Shown here one piece after another: positions 25,861 to 34,650 of a DNA stretch of 64,000 bases (the first letter of the stretch is position 1; the number at the start of each line of letters is the position of its first letter). The notes beneath the pieces are model-generated. The model saw only the letters and a list, made by a program, of their open reading frames with translations, had not been told where the DNA came from and did no database searches. Origin of the DNA: JADJGC01 sp964576925 (GTDB lineage Bacteria > Zixibacteria > MSB-5A5 > CAIYYT01); the NCBI GenBank assembly GCA_964576925.1, contig CAZNWJ010000013.1, forward strand, positions 1-64,000, in the 5' to 3' direction. Made by a program: the position numbers and the translations under genes.

Positions 25861-28137
25861 ATGAAGCGAGCGCGTGCGGTATTGTACGTTTTGCTCATGC
25901 TGGCTTTCGTGTGCGGAAACGCCTGGGCACAGGATGCCGGGACACCCGACACGGTACGAGCCGGCAAGGTCACCACTAACGCCGGACTGGATGTCGGCGT
26001 GCCGGTGACCGCCTACAATTCTCACCCGATCGGCGGCTACTCGCTGGGCATGACCTGGAGTTCGACCGATGTGACGTATGATTCGATTTCCTACATCGGA
26101 ACGCGTCTTCCGGTCAGCGCTTTCAAAATCGTGACAGCCAGCAATCCCAATCGTACCGTCCTGGTGGGATTCGCTGACCTGACGGCGGCAAATCCCCTTC
26201 CGGTCGGTGATGGCTTGCTGTTTACCATCTGGTACAGCGTGGCGCCTGCGGCTCCGGATCAATTTGTGAGTATCGACACGACGTTCGTGCCACCGGCAGG
26301 TACGTGGGAATTCGTGCCCGCAGGCGGGCTCGGGTTCGGCCCGCAGTTTAAGGAAGGCGAGATCAAGATCGGCAATCCTCAGCCACCGGCAATCATTTCG
26401 CTGAGCCAACCGTCGTTTGTTTTCAACGGCCTGGTCGGGCAAGGGAATCCGGCGACGCAGTTGCAGAACATCACTAATATCGGCGGTCAGGTTCTTAACT
26501 GGACAGCGACAAAGTCGACCAGTTGGCTGGTGCTAAATCCCATGAACGGTACGGCGCCGAGTGCGATGGTTGTCGGTGTGAACACAGCCGCGCTGTCGGC
26601 CGGCACGTACAACGACTCGGTCTTTATCTCGGCGGGCAACGCTTCAAACAGCCCTCAGAAATTCTATGTGACACTGAACATGACAGTGCCGCCGCCGACG
26701 ATCAAGTTGACGCCCGACAGCCTGTATTTCCAGGCGCTGCAAAACGGCAGCAATCCGGCGGGTCAGGATGTGGCGATCACGAATATCGGGCAGGGGACGC
26801 TCAACTGGACGGCGACCGAGTCGATCTCCTGGTTGAATCTCTCTTCCGGGAGCGGCACAGCACCTTCGAACGTGACTGTAACGGTCGACAACACCGCGCT
26901 GGCAGCGGGGGTCTACAAGGACTCCGTCCAGATCAGCGATCCGACGGCGACCAATTCGCCGCAATACCTGGTCGTGGTATTTGAGATCTTCTCGGAGTTT
27001 CCGGTGATTGACCCGGTACCTGATTCGATTTTCGCAGTCGGCTCGGAGACCCAGAATCCGTACAACCGCATTCTCAAGATTGAGAATGACGGCGGCGGTA
27101 ATCTCCAGTGGTCATTGACCAAGACAAAACCGTGGTTGACGCTGAGCGTTGATACCGGTTCGGCGGTACAGGGCTCGCCCGGTACGGTAACCCTGTCGTT
27201 CAACCGCCTGCTGGTTGATTTCGGCAAGCAGTTTGATACAATCACGATCTCCTCCAGCAACGCCATCAATGCTCCGATCAAGGTGCCTGTTACGTTCTGG
27301 AAGATGGAAGTGCCGCAGAACATGAACGTCTCGACCACGTCGCTGAATTTTACCGGCGTGGAGTGCGGGACGTTTCCGCCAGTCGCCCACAAGACGTTTC
27401 TCGTTTCGCAATCGGTCAGCGTGCCGCTGCTGGTTTGGTCGCTCTCGTTCAGCGCGCCGTGGCTCTCCGCCGAGCCGATGGGCTTTAGCGGTCCGCAGAC
27501 GGTAACGGTACGGGTGAATGTCGACGGATTAGCGCCGGGCGTTTACAAGGACACGATCTACGTCAATTCCGACTTGGCGATCGATCCACCGAAGAAGGTT
27601 GCGATAACGTTCACCGTGAATCCGACGCCGATCATCAAGGTGCTTGATCTCTCGGCTGATTCGCTGCTCTATATCTTTAAATACACACAGCTTGGCAGTG
27701 CCGATCAGTCGGTGGTGGTGTTCAACGCGCCGGGCGGCTGTGTCGATTGGGCGGCAACCGCTACGGTGCCGTTCCTGACACCGATTCCAACCTCCGGAAC
27801 GACGGTCGACAGCGTCCTGGTGCGCAGCGACCCAATCGGACTGGGCCTGGGCCGGCATGTGGGTTCGATCGTCTTCACGTCGACGACGGCGACGAATTCG
27901 CCGCTGACCCTGCCGGTTGTAGTCTGGGTCTACACTTTCGGCGATGCCAACGGCAACGGAATCGTCAATATCTCTGACGTCGTTTACATCATTAATTACA
28001 TTTTCAATGGCGGGCCGGCGCCGATTCCGATCTTCATAACCGGCGACGTTGACTGCAATCGGATTATCACAATTTCGGACTGCGTCTACTTGATTAACTG
28101 GATTTTCGAGGGCGGTCCGCCACCCTGTCTCTACTAA
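25861..28137 (+). CDS. Secreted BACON-repeat protein with dockerin tail
   Basis: 758 residues, ATG at 25861 behind GGGAGG. Signal peptide (VLLMLAFVCGNAWAQ). The first 150 mature residues resemble a cohesin-like beta sandwich. Then come about five ~100-residue repeats with the BACON-type pattern, each having an S/P-W-L motif (SWLVL, SWLNL, PWLTL, PWLSA, PFLTP) and a V-Y-K-D/T-Y-N-D strand. The last 65 residues are two dockerin-like repeats (GDANGNGIVNISD, GDVDCNRIITISD). BACON domains are linked to carbohydrate or mucin binding. Probably a surface or matrix protein. Single-gene unit with its own terminator. Confidence 0.75.
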   Translation: MKRARAVLYVLLMLAFVCGNAWAQDAGTPDTVRAGKVTTNAGLDVGVPVTAYNSHPIGGYSLGMTWSSTDVTYDSISYIGTRLPVSAFKIVTASNPNRTVLVGFADLTAANPLPVGDGLLFTIWYSVAPAAPDQFVSIDTTFVPPAGTWEFVPAGGLGFGPQFKEGEIKIGNPQPPAIISLSQPSFVFNGLVGQGNPATQLQNITNIGGQVLNWTATKSTSWLVLNPMNGTAPSAMVVGVNTAALSAGTYNDSVFISAGNASNSPQKFYVTLNMTVPPPTIKLTPDSLYFQALQNGSNPAGQDVAITNIGQGTLNWTATESISWLNLSSGSGTAPSNVTVTVDNTALAAGVYKDSVQISDPTATNSPQYLVVVFEIFSEFPVIDPVPDSIFAVGSETQNPYNRILKIENDGGGNLQWSLTKTKPWLTLSVDTGSAVQGSPGTVTLSFNRLLVDFGKQFDTITISSSNAINAPIKVPVTFWKMEVPQNMNVSTTSLNFTGVECGTFPPVAHKTFLVSQSVSVPLLVWSLSFSAPWLSAEPMGFSGPQTVTVRVNVDGLAPGVYKDTIYVNSDLAIDPPKKVAITFTVNPTPIIKVLDLSADSLLYIFKYTQLGSADQSVVVFNAPGGCVDWAATATVPFLTPIPTSGTTVDSVLVRSDPIGLGLGRHVGSIVFTSTTATNSPLTLPVVVWVYTFGDANGNGIVNISDVVYIINYIFNGGPAPIPIFITGDVDCNRIITISDCVYLINWIFEGGPPPCLY

Positions 28138-28160
28138 GCGACCAGGTCAGACCACGAGAG

Positions 28161-28190
28161 GGACTGCGGCACACTGCCGCAGTCCTTTTT
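28161..28190 (+). terminator. Intrinsic terminator
   Basis: GGACTGCGGCA (28161-28171) and TGCCGCAGTCC (28175-28185) form a perfect 11-bp stem with a 3-base loop, followed directly by TTTTTATTT. It ends the BACON/dockerin transcript. Confidence 0.92.
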
Positions 28191-28287
28191 ATTTCGGCCC
28201 GCTGAGGGGGGTGGCGCCCGGTTGAAAAATCGCTTGCTGGCCGGATTAAAAAGCATTTAATCAGGGCAAACCTCGGGAGCGGGTAGC

Positions 28288-28440
28288 GTGGTTATTGGGC
28301 TGATTATACTTGCACTGGGCGTACTGTTCTTGCTGAAGAATCTCGGCGTCATCGCAGGCGACTTCTGGAAATTTGCCTGGCCGGTGGCGCTGATTGCGCT
28401 GGGACTTGGCATCCTCTTCAAGAAGCGTGGACGCGGCTGA
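28288..28440 (+). CDS. Mini membrane protein, LiaF-TM-like
   Basis: 50 residues from a GTG at 28288, with GGAG 8 bases upstream. Two hydrophobic helices (GLIILALGVLFLL and WPVALIALGLGILF) separated by a short turn with DFWKFAWP, then a basic end. This is the pattern of the small transmembrane region found in LiaI/LiaF-like (DUF5668) proteins, usually with envelope-stress systems. The next gene downstream is a signalling protein, so co-expression is plausible. Confidence 0.55.
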   Translation: MVIGLIILALGVLFLLKNLGVIAGDFWKFAWPVALIALGLGILFKKRGRG

Positions 28441-28513
28441 GCCGCTCCCGGCAACCGCTCCGATACTTCACCTGCGCCGATTGAAGGAAACGGTCGGCGA
28501 AGAAAGGCGATAG

Positions 28514-31219
28514 ATGCTCGTGAATATTTACGGCTTAATCATTGTGGTTGTCGCGGGGAGCCTGCTTTTCGTCGTTCCGCGATTCCGGGAGCGCCTCCGC
28601 GGGCTGGCGAGCGACGGCTGGACGAAGATCAGCTTCGCTTTGTGGCTCTTCCTGTTTACCGGAGCGCTGCAATTTCTGCTCGGGATGCCCGCTTTTGTCA
28701 ACGTCTTCGTTCCGGCTGTCATCTATTGGCTGACGGTGGCCGCGCAATTGAGCATCGCCGCCGGCGTGCTCGCAATGATGTGGGGTATCGGCAGTATCGC
28801 ATCCTCGATGCACCAGATCGAGACTCAGAAGAGCGACGATGAAGAGTGGCGCGCAATTTACCTCAATCTCCAGGATCTATCGCAGCAACCATTTTCCTTT
28901 GTCGAAGTCTTGAATCTTACCATCAACCAGTTGGCTAAACGTTCCGAAGCCGAGGGGGCTGCAGTCCTGCTGTTCAAGGAGAACACCGAAGAGCTGATCC
29001 TGGCCGCTTATTCGAATCTTCCGCCGGATCTGACGAAGCGGTTGGAACGGCTCAGCGTCGGCGGCGATGTCTTCGGCCGCGTGCAAAAGCTCTCGCGCAC
29101 CCAGAACATCACGAATACCGCCGACACCGACCAGGCGACGGCGACGCTGGTCAGCGGATCCGGGTTTCTCTCGCTGGTGGTGTTTCCTTTGCGCGCGCGT
29201 GATCGCGTGCTCGGCAGCGTGGCGCTGTTCTCGTCCAAGCCGTTTCACTTCAACAATCGGCGCAGCGCGGCGCTGAATGTCGCGACGAATCACCTGGCGA
29301 CGCTGCTCGAAAGTGCGCGCAATGAGAAGGAAATCCTGCGGCTTAAGGACCGGCTGCGGCCTTCCGAAGAAGCCAAGCGCATCACCGAGGAGTTGTTTTT
29401 CCGCCGCGGCATCGGGAGCAATCTGGAGCTGCGCGAAGCGGTGGAGTTTGAGCGGGTGCGGAAATTCTTTGACGCCGATTGCATCAAGCTGGTGTTCAAG
29501 GACGCCGACGGTGAGTTTCGGGTCAAGGCCTCCTCGGGCGGCGCCGAAACCGGTTTGTTGCTTGACCAACGCAAACTTAACGGATTGCAGCGAGCAATCA
29601 CAGAGCGCAAACTCCTGTTATTGACCTCGCCGCGTTCGGCGCCGGCCGGTCGGGGTTTCGACTCGATGCCGCGACAAACCCTCTTTGTCCCGGTCCCATA
29701 CCCGGATCGCGACGACCTGGTATTTCTGCTGGAGAGTGAGACGGCCTCGCTGGAGTTTTCCGAAGAGAAGTTGTCGGCGGTGCGGGTTGCTTCCGTGTAC
29801 CTGGCCGACTTGCACTTCCTCTTTCTGGCCAAGCGCGAGGGTGACCGTTTCAAGCACTCGGTGATTCAACTCGACACCTGCCTGCGCAAGGTGCTGGAAG
29901 CCGATACGGACGCGCACTTGCTCGCGGCCTTGAGCGATGCTGCCGGTCGCTTGGTGCCGCAGATGGCGGCGCGAATCGTGGCCTTGACCTCGCAACCGGA
30001 AGGAAGTCCGGCGCTCTACGACCAGGCGGGATTTCGCTTCGGATCGGAAGCCGGCCGCCTGCGCCAGGAACAGATCCTGGCGGGGTTGGTCGAGTCTGCC
30101 GTCAAGCGACGCGAGAGCGAATCGCGCGTTTCGCGCGCAGAATTGGCGGCGGCCGCCGGCGTTGACCAGCAGGCGACGTTGCTGAAGGCGATGGTCGCTT
30201 TACCGGAGCAGCTTATGCAGTGGACGATACCGCTGGAGACCGGCGAGGTTAGGCGGGGCACCCTCGTGTTCTTCACGGGGGCGGACGAGCCGATTGCCCG
30301 CGAATCAATCGACCTGCTGCGGCGGATCACCGAAGTGGGCGCACAGCGCTGGTTGGCCAGGAGACGGAACGAGAACGAGCTCAGGGCGGGGTTGCCGGCG
30401 GAAAGCGAGCCGGTGAGAGTCGTGGCCAATAGCGGAACACAGGCCGGTAGCGGCGAGAACGGTACGTCCTTGGTCGATGTTCTCACCTGGCACGGGATCG
30501 ACAGCGATGTTGATATTACCGCGCTGGGCGGCGAACTTAAACCGGTGCAACAGGCGGTCGAAGCTCTGGTGCGCGCGTTTTTCGCGGAGCGCAGCGGGCA
30601 GAGGCTTTACCTGTCGAGTTTCAACGACGAGCATCATCGCTATTTTGAACTGACCGTCAATGAGATTGAAATGCGGCGCTTCCGGGAGAAGCGCGTCGAC
30701 GTCGGCGATTGGCAACCGACAGTGGTGGCGCTCGATTTTCCGGAAGCGTTTCGCTCGCTTCCCGCCGAGTACACCGTTGCGCCGGGACAGGGCCGGGTGG
30801 AGACGCTGGTCTGGAGGCTGACGCACGAGCGCAAGAAAGAAAAGGCACGGCGGCTCAATATACTCGGGATTGACGACCAGGAAGTGATCCGCGATTTGCT
30901 GGCCAGCATTATTGCCCGCATGGGACACCGGATCACTACGGTGAGCAGCGGCGGCGAAGCGCTGCAGCTGTTTCGGCAGGAGCATTTCGACCTGGTGATT
31001 GCGGAAGCGGGCTTGCCTGATATCAGCGGCTGGTCAATTGCTGAGCAGGTGAAGCGGATCGCGCCATTGACGCCGGTGATTATTTTGTCGGGATGGGATA
31101 CGCCCCCGGATAGCGAACGCACTCCCGGTGCAGGCGCCGATTTCGTGTTAACCAAGCCTTTCAAGATGGAACAGTTGGGCAAGGTGATCGGCGCGGCGTG
31201 CGAAATGATCGCCCCCTGA
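28514..31219 (+). CDS. GAF signalling protein with pseudo-receiver
   Basis: 901 residues. Three N-terminal hydrophobic helices (to ~95), then a GAF domain (~125-270) and at least one more GAF-like region to ~600, then an alpha/beta stretch (~650-770) and a response-regulator receiver at ~783-901. The receiver keeps the acidic pair D787/D788, the Ser (ILSGWD) and the Lys (LTKPFK), but the phospho-acceptor Asp is replaced by Glu831 (VIAEAGLP). No histidine-kinase H-box or recognisable ATP-binding N/G boxes are visible. It is therefore likely a membrane sensor or scaffold, not a kinase. It precedes the HDOD gene by 75 bases on the same strand. Confidence 0.7.
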   Translation: MLVNIYGLIIVVVAGSLLFVVPRFRERLRGLASDGWTKISFALWLFLFTGALQFLLGMPAFVNVFVPAVIYWLTVAAQLSIAAGVLAMMWGIGSIASSMHQIETQKSDDEEWRAIYLNLQDLSQQPFSFVEVLNLTINQLAKRSEAEGAAVLLFKENTEELILAAYSNLPPDLTKRLERLSVGGDVFGRVQKLSRTQNITNTADTDQATATLVSGSGFLSLVVFPLRARDRVLGSVALFSSKPFHFNNRRSAALNVATNHLATLLESARNEKEILRLKDRLRPSEEAKRITEELFFRRGIGSNLELREAVEFERVRKFFDADCIKLVFKDADGEFRVKASSGGAETGLLLDQRKLNGLQRAITERKLLLLTSPRSAPAGRGFDSMPRQTLFVPVPYPDRDDLVFLLESETASLEFSEEKLSAVRVASVYLADLHFLFLAKREGDRFKHSVIQLDTCLRKVLEADTDAHLLAALSDAAGRLVPQMAARIVALTSQPEGSPALYDQAGFRFGSEAGRLRQEQILAGLVESAVKRRESESRVSRAELAAAAGVDQQATLLKAMVALPEQLMQWTIPLETGEVRRGTLVFFTGADEPIARESIDLLRRITEVGAQRWLARRRNENELRAGLPAESEPVRVVANSGTQAGSGENGTSLVDVLTWHGIDSDVDITALGGELKPVQQAVEALVRAFFAERSGQRLYLSSFNDEHHRYFELTVNEIEMRRFREKRVDVGDWQPTVVALDFPEAFRSLPAEYTVAPGQGRVETLVWRLTHERKKEKARRLNILGIDDQEVIRDLLASIIARMGHRITTVSSGGEALQLFRQEHFDLVIAEAGLPDISGWSIAEQVKRIAPLTPVIILSGWDTPPDSERTPGAGADFVLTKPFKMEQLGKVIGAACEMIAP

Positions 31220-31294
31220 GACAAGAACTACAGACAAGTGAAGTTCTTCCGATAATAGAACTATCAGTTCATTATCTGCCGATTCGGGAGAACT

Positions 31295-32599
31295 ATGGAA
31301 AAAATTCGCCTGCTCGACAACATTGACGCCTCCAAGGACTTACTCTCCATTCCCGACACCCTGATCAGGGTGTTGGAAGCGGTGTCATCCGATGACACTT
31401 CGCCGGATCATCTGGCTGATATCATCCTGAAAGACCCCTCGCTGACCGCCAAGGTCCTGAAGATGTCGAATTCGAGTTATTACGTGCGCAATGCGCAGAT
31501 CAAAACGGTTCACCAGGGGATCAGGGTCCTTGGCGCCAACGCGATCAAGTGCATTGCGCTCTCGGTGTCCGTATTCATCCCTCCACGCAAGGACTCCCCG
31601 CTGGGGGAAGAGATCCTTCGCCAGTTTTATCTTCACTGCATCGGCGTCGGGCTTCTGGCGCGCAAGATCGCGCAGAAGCTGGGGAGCCGCAATACCGAGG
31701 AGGCCTTCGTCGCCGGCTTGCTGCATGACTTGGGCAAGCTCTACATGATGAACGCGCATCCGCAGGCTTACCTGCGGGTCCGAGATATGATCGAGGCGGG
31801 TGAAGACGATATCGAGGCCGAGCGCCGGGTATTCGATGTCGACCACGCCGAGTTGGGAAGTATCATCGCGACGCGCTGGCGTCTGCCGGAGGAATTGCAG
31901 CGCGTGATCCGCTCGCATCACCACCTGGAGTCAACCTCGAAGCCCCAAGGCCCGCTAGCGGTGGTACAATTGGCGAACATCCTTGCCCGCAACATCCAAA
32001 CGCCGAATATCAAGTACATCGAACGCCACACGCCGCAAGTGGCGCGCCTGGCGGAAATTCTGCAGCTCGACCGCGAATTTCTCGATTGCCTCGCTTTCGA
32101 GCTGCTGGATGAAGCGGTGGCGGCGGCGACGCATATCGGCATCGACATCGGCAGTTCGACCGAATTGCTGACGCGCGCCAACCGCGAATTGTGCCGATCG
32201 TACTTGACCATTGAAGGGCTGTTCAAGGACCGTCAGGAACTGTCCGGGCGGTTGCTGGCTGAAGAGCGCCTCGCCGGTATGGTGCGTTCGAAGAATATCG
32301 CGATTGCGACGCTGTCGCACTATCTGAACAATGTGGCGACGGCGATCAGCGGCCGGGTCCAGCTACTGCAGATGAGTCTCGACAAGAAAGAGATCGTCGA
32401 CCGCAGCGGCAAGGTTGCGGCTTCGCTTAAGGTCATAGAGAATTCGATCCTGAAGATACTGGCGGTGCTGGCGGAGTTGAAAGCGCTTTCGCGTTTTGAC
32501 GACCAGGAATTTTACAACGATTCGGACGCCATCAATATCGACGAGCGCATCGCCGAGCGGATGGAAGCATTCGATCGCCAGATGAGCCACACTTCTTAA
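31295..32599 (+). CDS. HDOD protein with kinase-like helical domain
   Basis: 434 residues. An HDOD domain occupies roughly 10-270, with the HD pair H144-D145 (GLLHDLGKL) retained. HDOD proteins are signalling scaffolds, often without hydrolase activity. The C-terminal ~130 residues contain LSHYLNNVATAISGR, resembling the dimerisation/phospho-acceptor helix of histidine kinases (H342), followed by a second helix, but no ATPase domain follows. This could be a phosphotransfer or dimerisation module receiving phosphate in trans. A terminator (32623) closes the unit, so this gene and the GAF gene probably form an operon. Confidence 0.75.
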   Translation: MEKIRLLDNIDASKDLLSIPDTLIRVLEAVSSDDTSPDHLADIILKDPSLTAKVLKMSNSSYYVRNAQIKTVHQGIRVLGANAIKCIALSVSVFIPPRKDSPLGEEILRQFYLHCIGVGLLARKIAQKLGSRNTEEAFVAGLLHDLGKLYMMNAHPQAYLRVRDMIEAGEDDIEAERRVFDVDHAELGSIIATRWRLPEELQRVIRSHHHLESTSKPQGPLAVVQLANILARNIQTPNIKYIERHTPQVARLAEILQLDREFLDCLAFELLDEAVAAATHIGIDIGSSTELLTRANRELCRSYLTIEGLFKDRQELSGRLLAEERLAGMVRSKNIAIATLSHYLNNVATAISGRVQLLQMSLDKKEIVDRSGKVAASLKVIENSILKILAVLAELKALSRFDDQEFYNDSDAINIDERIAERMEAFDRQMSHTS

Positions 32600-32622
32600 C
32601 TCGCCGCGTCCAGAGAGCCGTT

Positions 32623-32650
32623 AAAGGGCGCGGCGACCGCGCCCTTTTTG
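32623..32650 (+). terminator. Intrinsic terminator
   Basis: AAAGGGCGCGG (32623-32633) and CCGCGCCCTTT (32637-32647) form an 11-bp stem with a CGA loop and end in TTTTTG. It separates the signalling operon from the methionine genes. Confidence 0.9.
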
Positions 32651-32709
32651 TTTAGCGCGCGGCCAAAGTAAAACTTGCTTTGTCCAGTTGATGAGGATAA
32701 CATAGCGCC

Positions 32710-33687
32710 ATGTTGAAAACGACAGTGGTGGGCAATTACCCGAAGCTCCCCTCGGCGAAGGGCGACTTGAATATTCGCAAGCTGCTTCATCGCTTTGACA
32801 AGCAGGAGATCGATCGCGCCGCGTTAGAGCGCGGCTTTGATGAAGTGACTGCGCGCGTCCTGCGCGAGCAGAAGGAGGCGGGTATTGATTTGCCGACGGA
32901 CGGCCAGATTCGCTGGGACGACATTATCACATCATGCGCCGCGAAAATGGCGGGCTTTGCGAGCGGCGGGTTATTGCGCTGGTTTGATAACAATGTGTAC
33001 TACCGCCGACCGCGAGTTGTCGGCGCTGTGGGATGGCAGGAACCGATCGCGGTTGACAATTATCTGAAGGCGCGCGCCGTCTTCGGCGGTGAGGTAAAGG
33101 TGGTGTTGCCGGCGCCGGCAAGCTTTGCGCTGCTGGTGGACGACCAGCATTATGTCGACAACGCACGGCTGTGCGATGATCTTGCCGTTGCGTTGCGCGC
33201 GGAAGTCGAAGCGCTGCTTCGTGCCGGCGCAAAGGTGATTCAATTTGACGATCCTTGCATCCCGTATCATCCCGAGCTGGCGAAGAAATCGATCGAGGCT
33301 CTCAACAACGTTATCGCCGGGCAAGCGGCGGAGTTCTGGATCTGCTACTACTTCGGGAATCTTGCGCCGATCAGCCGGGAGCTGACGCGGTTTTCCGGAC
33401 AGGTGATTGCGGCGGATTGCGTGTCGCACGCGGGAAATCTTGATTCGCTGCTTAATCTGGAATCAGCTCATCAACGTTGTTTCGGTATTGTCGAGGCAAG
33501 AAACGTCAAGCTGGAGCGGCCTGCAGAATTACTGGCGAAGACTCAGAAAATCACCAGGCAATGTGGGGAAGCCTACATCAGTCCTTCCTGCGGTCTGGAG
33601 TTTCTGCCGCATCGCGACGCGCTCGCGAAGCTGGGAATCCTCGGTGAGGTGGCGCGGCTGGCAAACGGAGGAATGACGAATGCTTGA
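32710..33687 (+). CDS. MetE-core paralogue lacking zinc ligands
   Basis: 325 residues, a single TIM-barrel domain of the cobalamin-independent methionine synthase (MetE C-terminal) family. Compared with the next gene, the zinc-binding H-x-C is W-I-C (W210, C212), the Glu 24 residues after the His position is Ala, and only the last Cys (C294, SPSCGLEF) remains. Catalysis as a zinc-dependent methyltransferase is therefore doubtful. It may serve as a partner or bind folate or corrinoid. It overlaps the next gene by 8 bases, so the pair is co-translated. Confidence 0.75.
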   Translation: MLKTTVVGNYPKLPSAKGDLNIRKLLHRFDKQEIDRAALERGFDEVTARVLREQKEAGIDLPTDGQIRWDDIITSCAAKMAGFASGGLLRWFDNNVYYRRPRVVGAVGWQEPIAVDNYLKARAVFGGEVKVVLPAPASFALLVDDQHYVDNARLCDDLAVALRAEVEALLRAGAKVIQFDDPCIPYHPELAKKSIEALNNVIAGQAAEFWICYYFGNLAPISRELTRFSGQVIAADCVSHAGNLDSLLNLESAHQRCFGIVEARNVKLERPAELLAKTQKITRQCGEAYISPSCGLEFLPHRDALAKLGILGEVARLANGGMTNA

Positions 33688-34645
33688 AACTACCAGCGTC
33701 GGCAGCTTCCCGAAGCCGGACTATCTGCAAAAAGCGCGGACGGCGTTTGGCCTGGGAAAACTGAGCGCCGAGCGGCTCAAGGAGCTGGAGTTGCAGGCGA
33801 CGCGCGAGACCATCCGCCTGCAGGAAGACCTGGGCATCGACGTGCTGGTGCACGGCGAAATGGAACGCGGTGATATGACGACGTATTTCGCCGAGAAGTT
33901 GCTGGGTATGGGGATCAGCGATCTCGTGCGCTCCTACGGCAATCGTTACTACCGCAAGCCGATTGTTGAAGGCGATCTGAAACGGCCGCAGCCGATGACC
34001 GTCGAAATGTTCAAGTATGCGCAATCGCTAACGAGCCGGCCGGTGAAAGGGATGTTGACCGGCCCCTACACCATGTGCGACTGGTCGTTCAATACGCATT
34101 ACGAAACGCGCCGCGATGTGGTGCTGGCGTTCGCGAAGCTGTTGCACGATGAAGTAAGGGATTTGGAATCGGCCGGCGCCAAGTACATTCAGATCGATGA
34201 GCCGGCGATCTCGACGCGACCGGAAGAGCTGGAGATTGCGATCGAGGCGATGGGCGTCGTGACTTCAGGCATTAAGGCGATGACGATTTCGCATATCTGC
34301 TATGGCGATTTCAAGACGATCTATCCGCGCCTGCTTGATCTGCCGGTGGATCAATTGGACCTGGAGTTTGCCAATTCCGGATTCAGCAACCTGGATGTGT
34401 TTCGCCGACCGAAGTTCACGAAGAAGATCGCTTACGGGGTGCTCGACATTCACAGCCATCGGATTGAAAGCATCGAAGAGATCGTCGCCGGGATCCTGAA
34501 GGGGCTGGATGTTTTTGACGCGGAACTGATGTGGATCGACCCGGATTGCGGCCTGAAGACGCGCACGACACCGGAGGCCGAGGCCAAACTGCGCAACATG
34601 GTTGACGCGGTGCAGATCGTGAAGACCAAGCTCGGAATCAAGTAG
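33680..34645 (+). CDS. Core MetE-type methionine synthase
   Basis: 321 residues, one domain equivalent to the catalytic half of MetE, which transfers a methyl group to homocysteine. All four zinc ligands are present with E. coli spacing: H205, C207 (HICYGDF), E229 and C290 (DCGLKTR), i.e. +24 and +61, as for H641/C643/E665/C726. Single-domain forms are known as folate-independent methionine synthases (MesA-D) that take methyl from corrinoid proteins or other donors. The methyl donor here is unknown. Between its degenerate paralogue and a homocysteine methyltransferase/MTHFR fusion. Confidence 0.85.
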   Translation: MLETTSVGSFPKPDYLQKARTAFGLGKLSAERLKELELQATRETIRLQEDLGIDVLVHGEMERGDMTTYFAEKLLGMGISDLVRSYGNRYYRKPIVEGDLKRPQPMTVEMFKYAQSLTSRPVKGMLTGPYTMCDWSFNTHYETRRDVVLAFAKLLHDEVRDLESAGAKYIQIDEPAISTRPEELEIAIEAMGVVTSGIKAMTISHICYGDFKTIYPRLLDLPVDQLDLEFANSGFSNLDVFRRPKFTKKIAYGVLDIHSHRIESIEEIVAGILKGLDVFDAELMWIDPDCGLKTRTTPEAEAKLRNMVDAVQIVKTKLGIK

Positions 34646-34650
34646 TCCGC

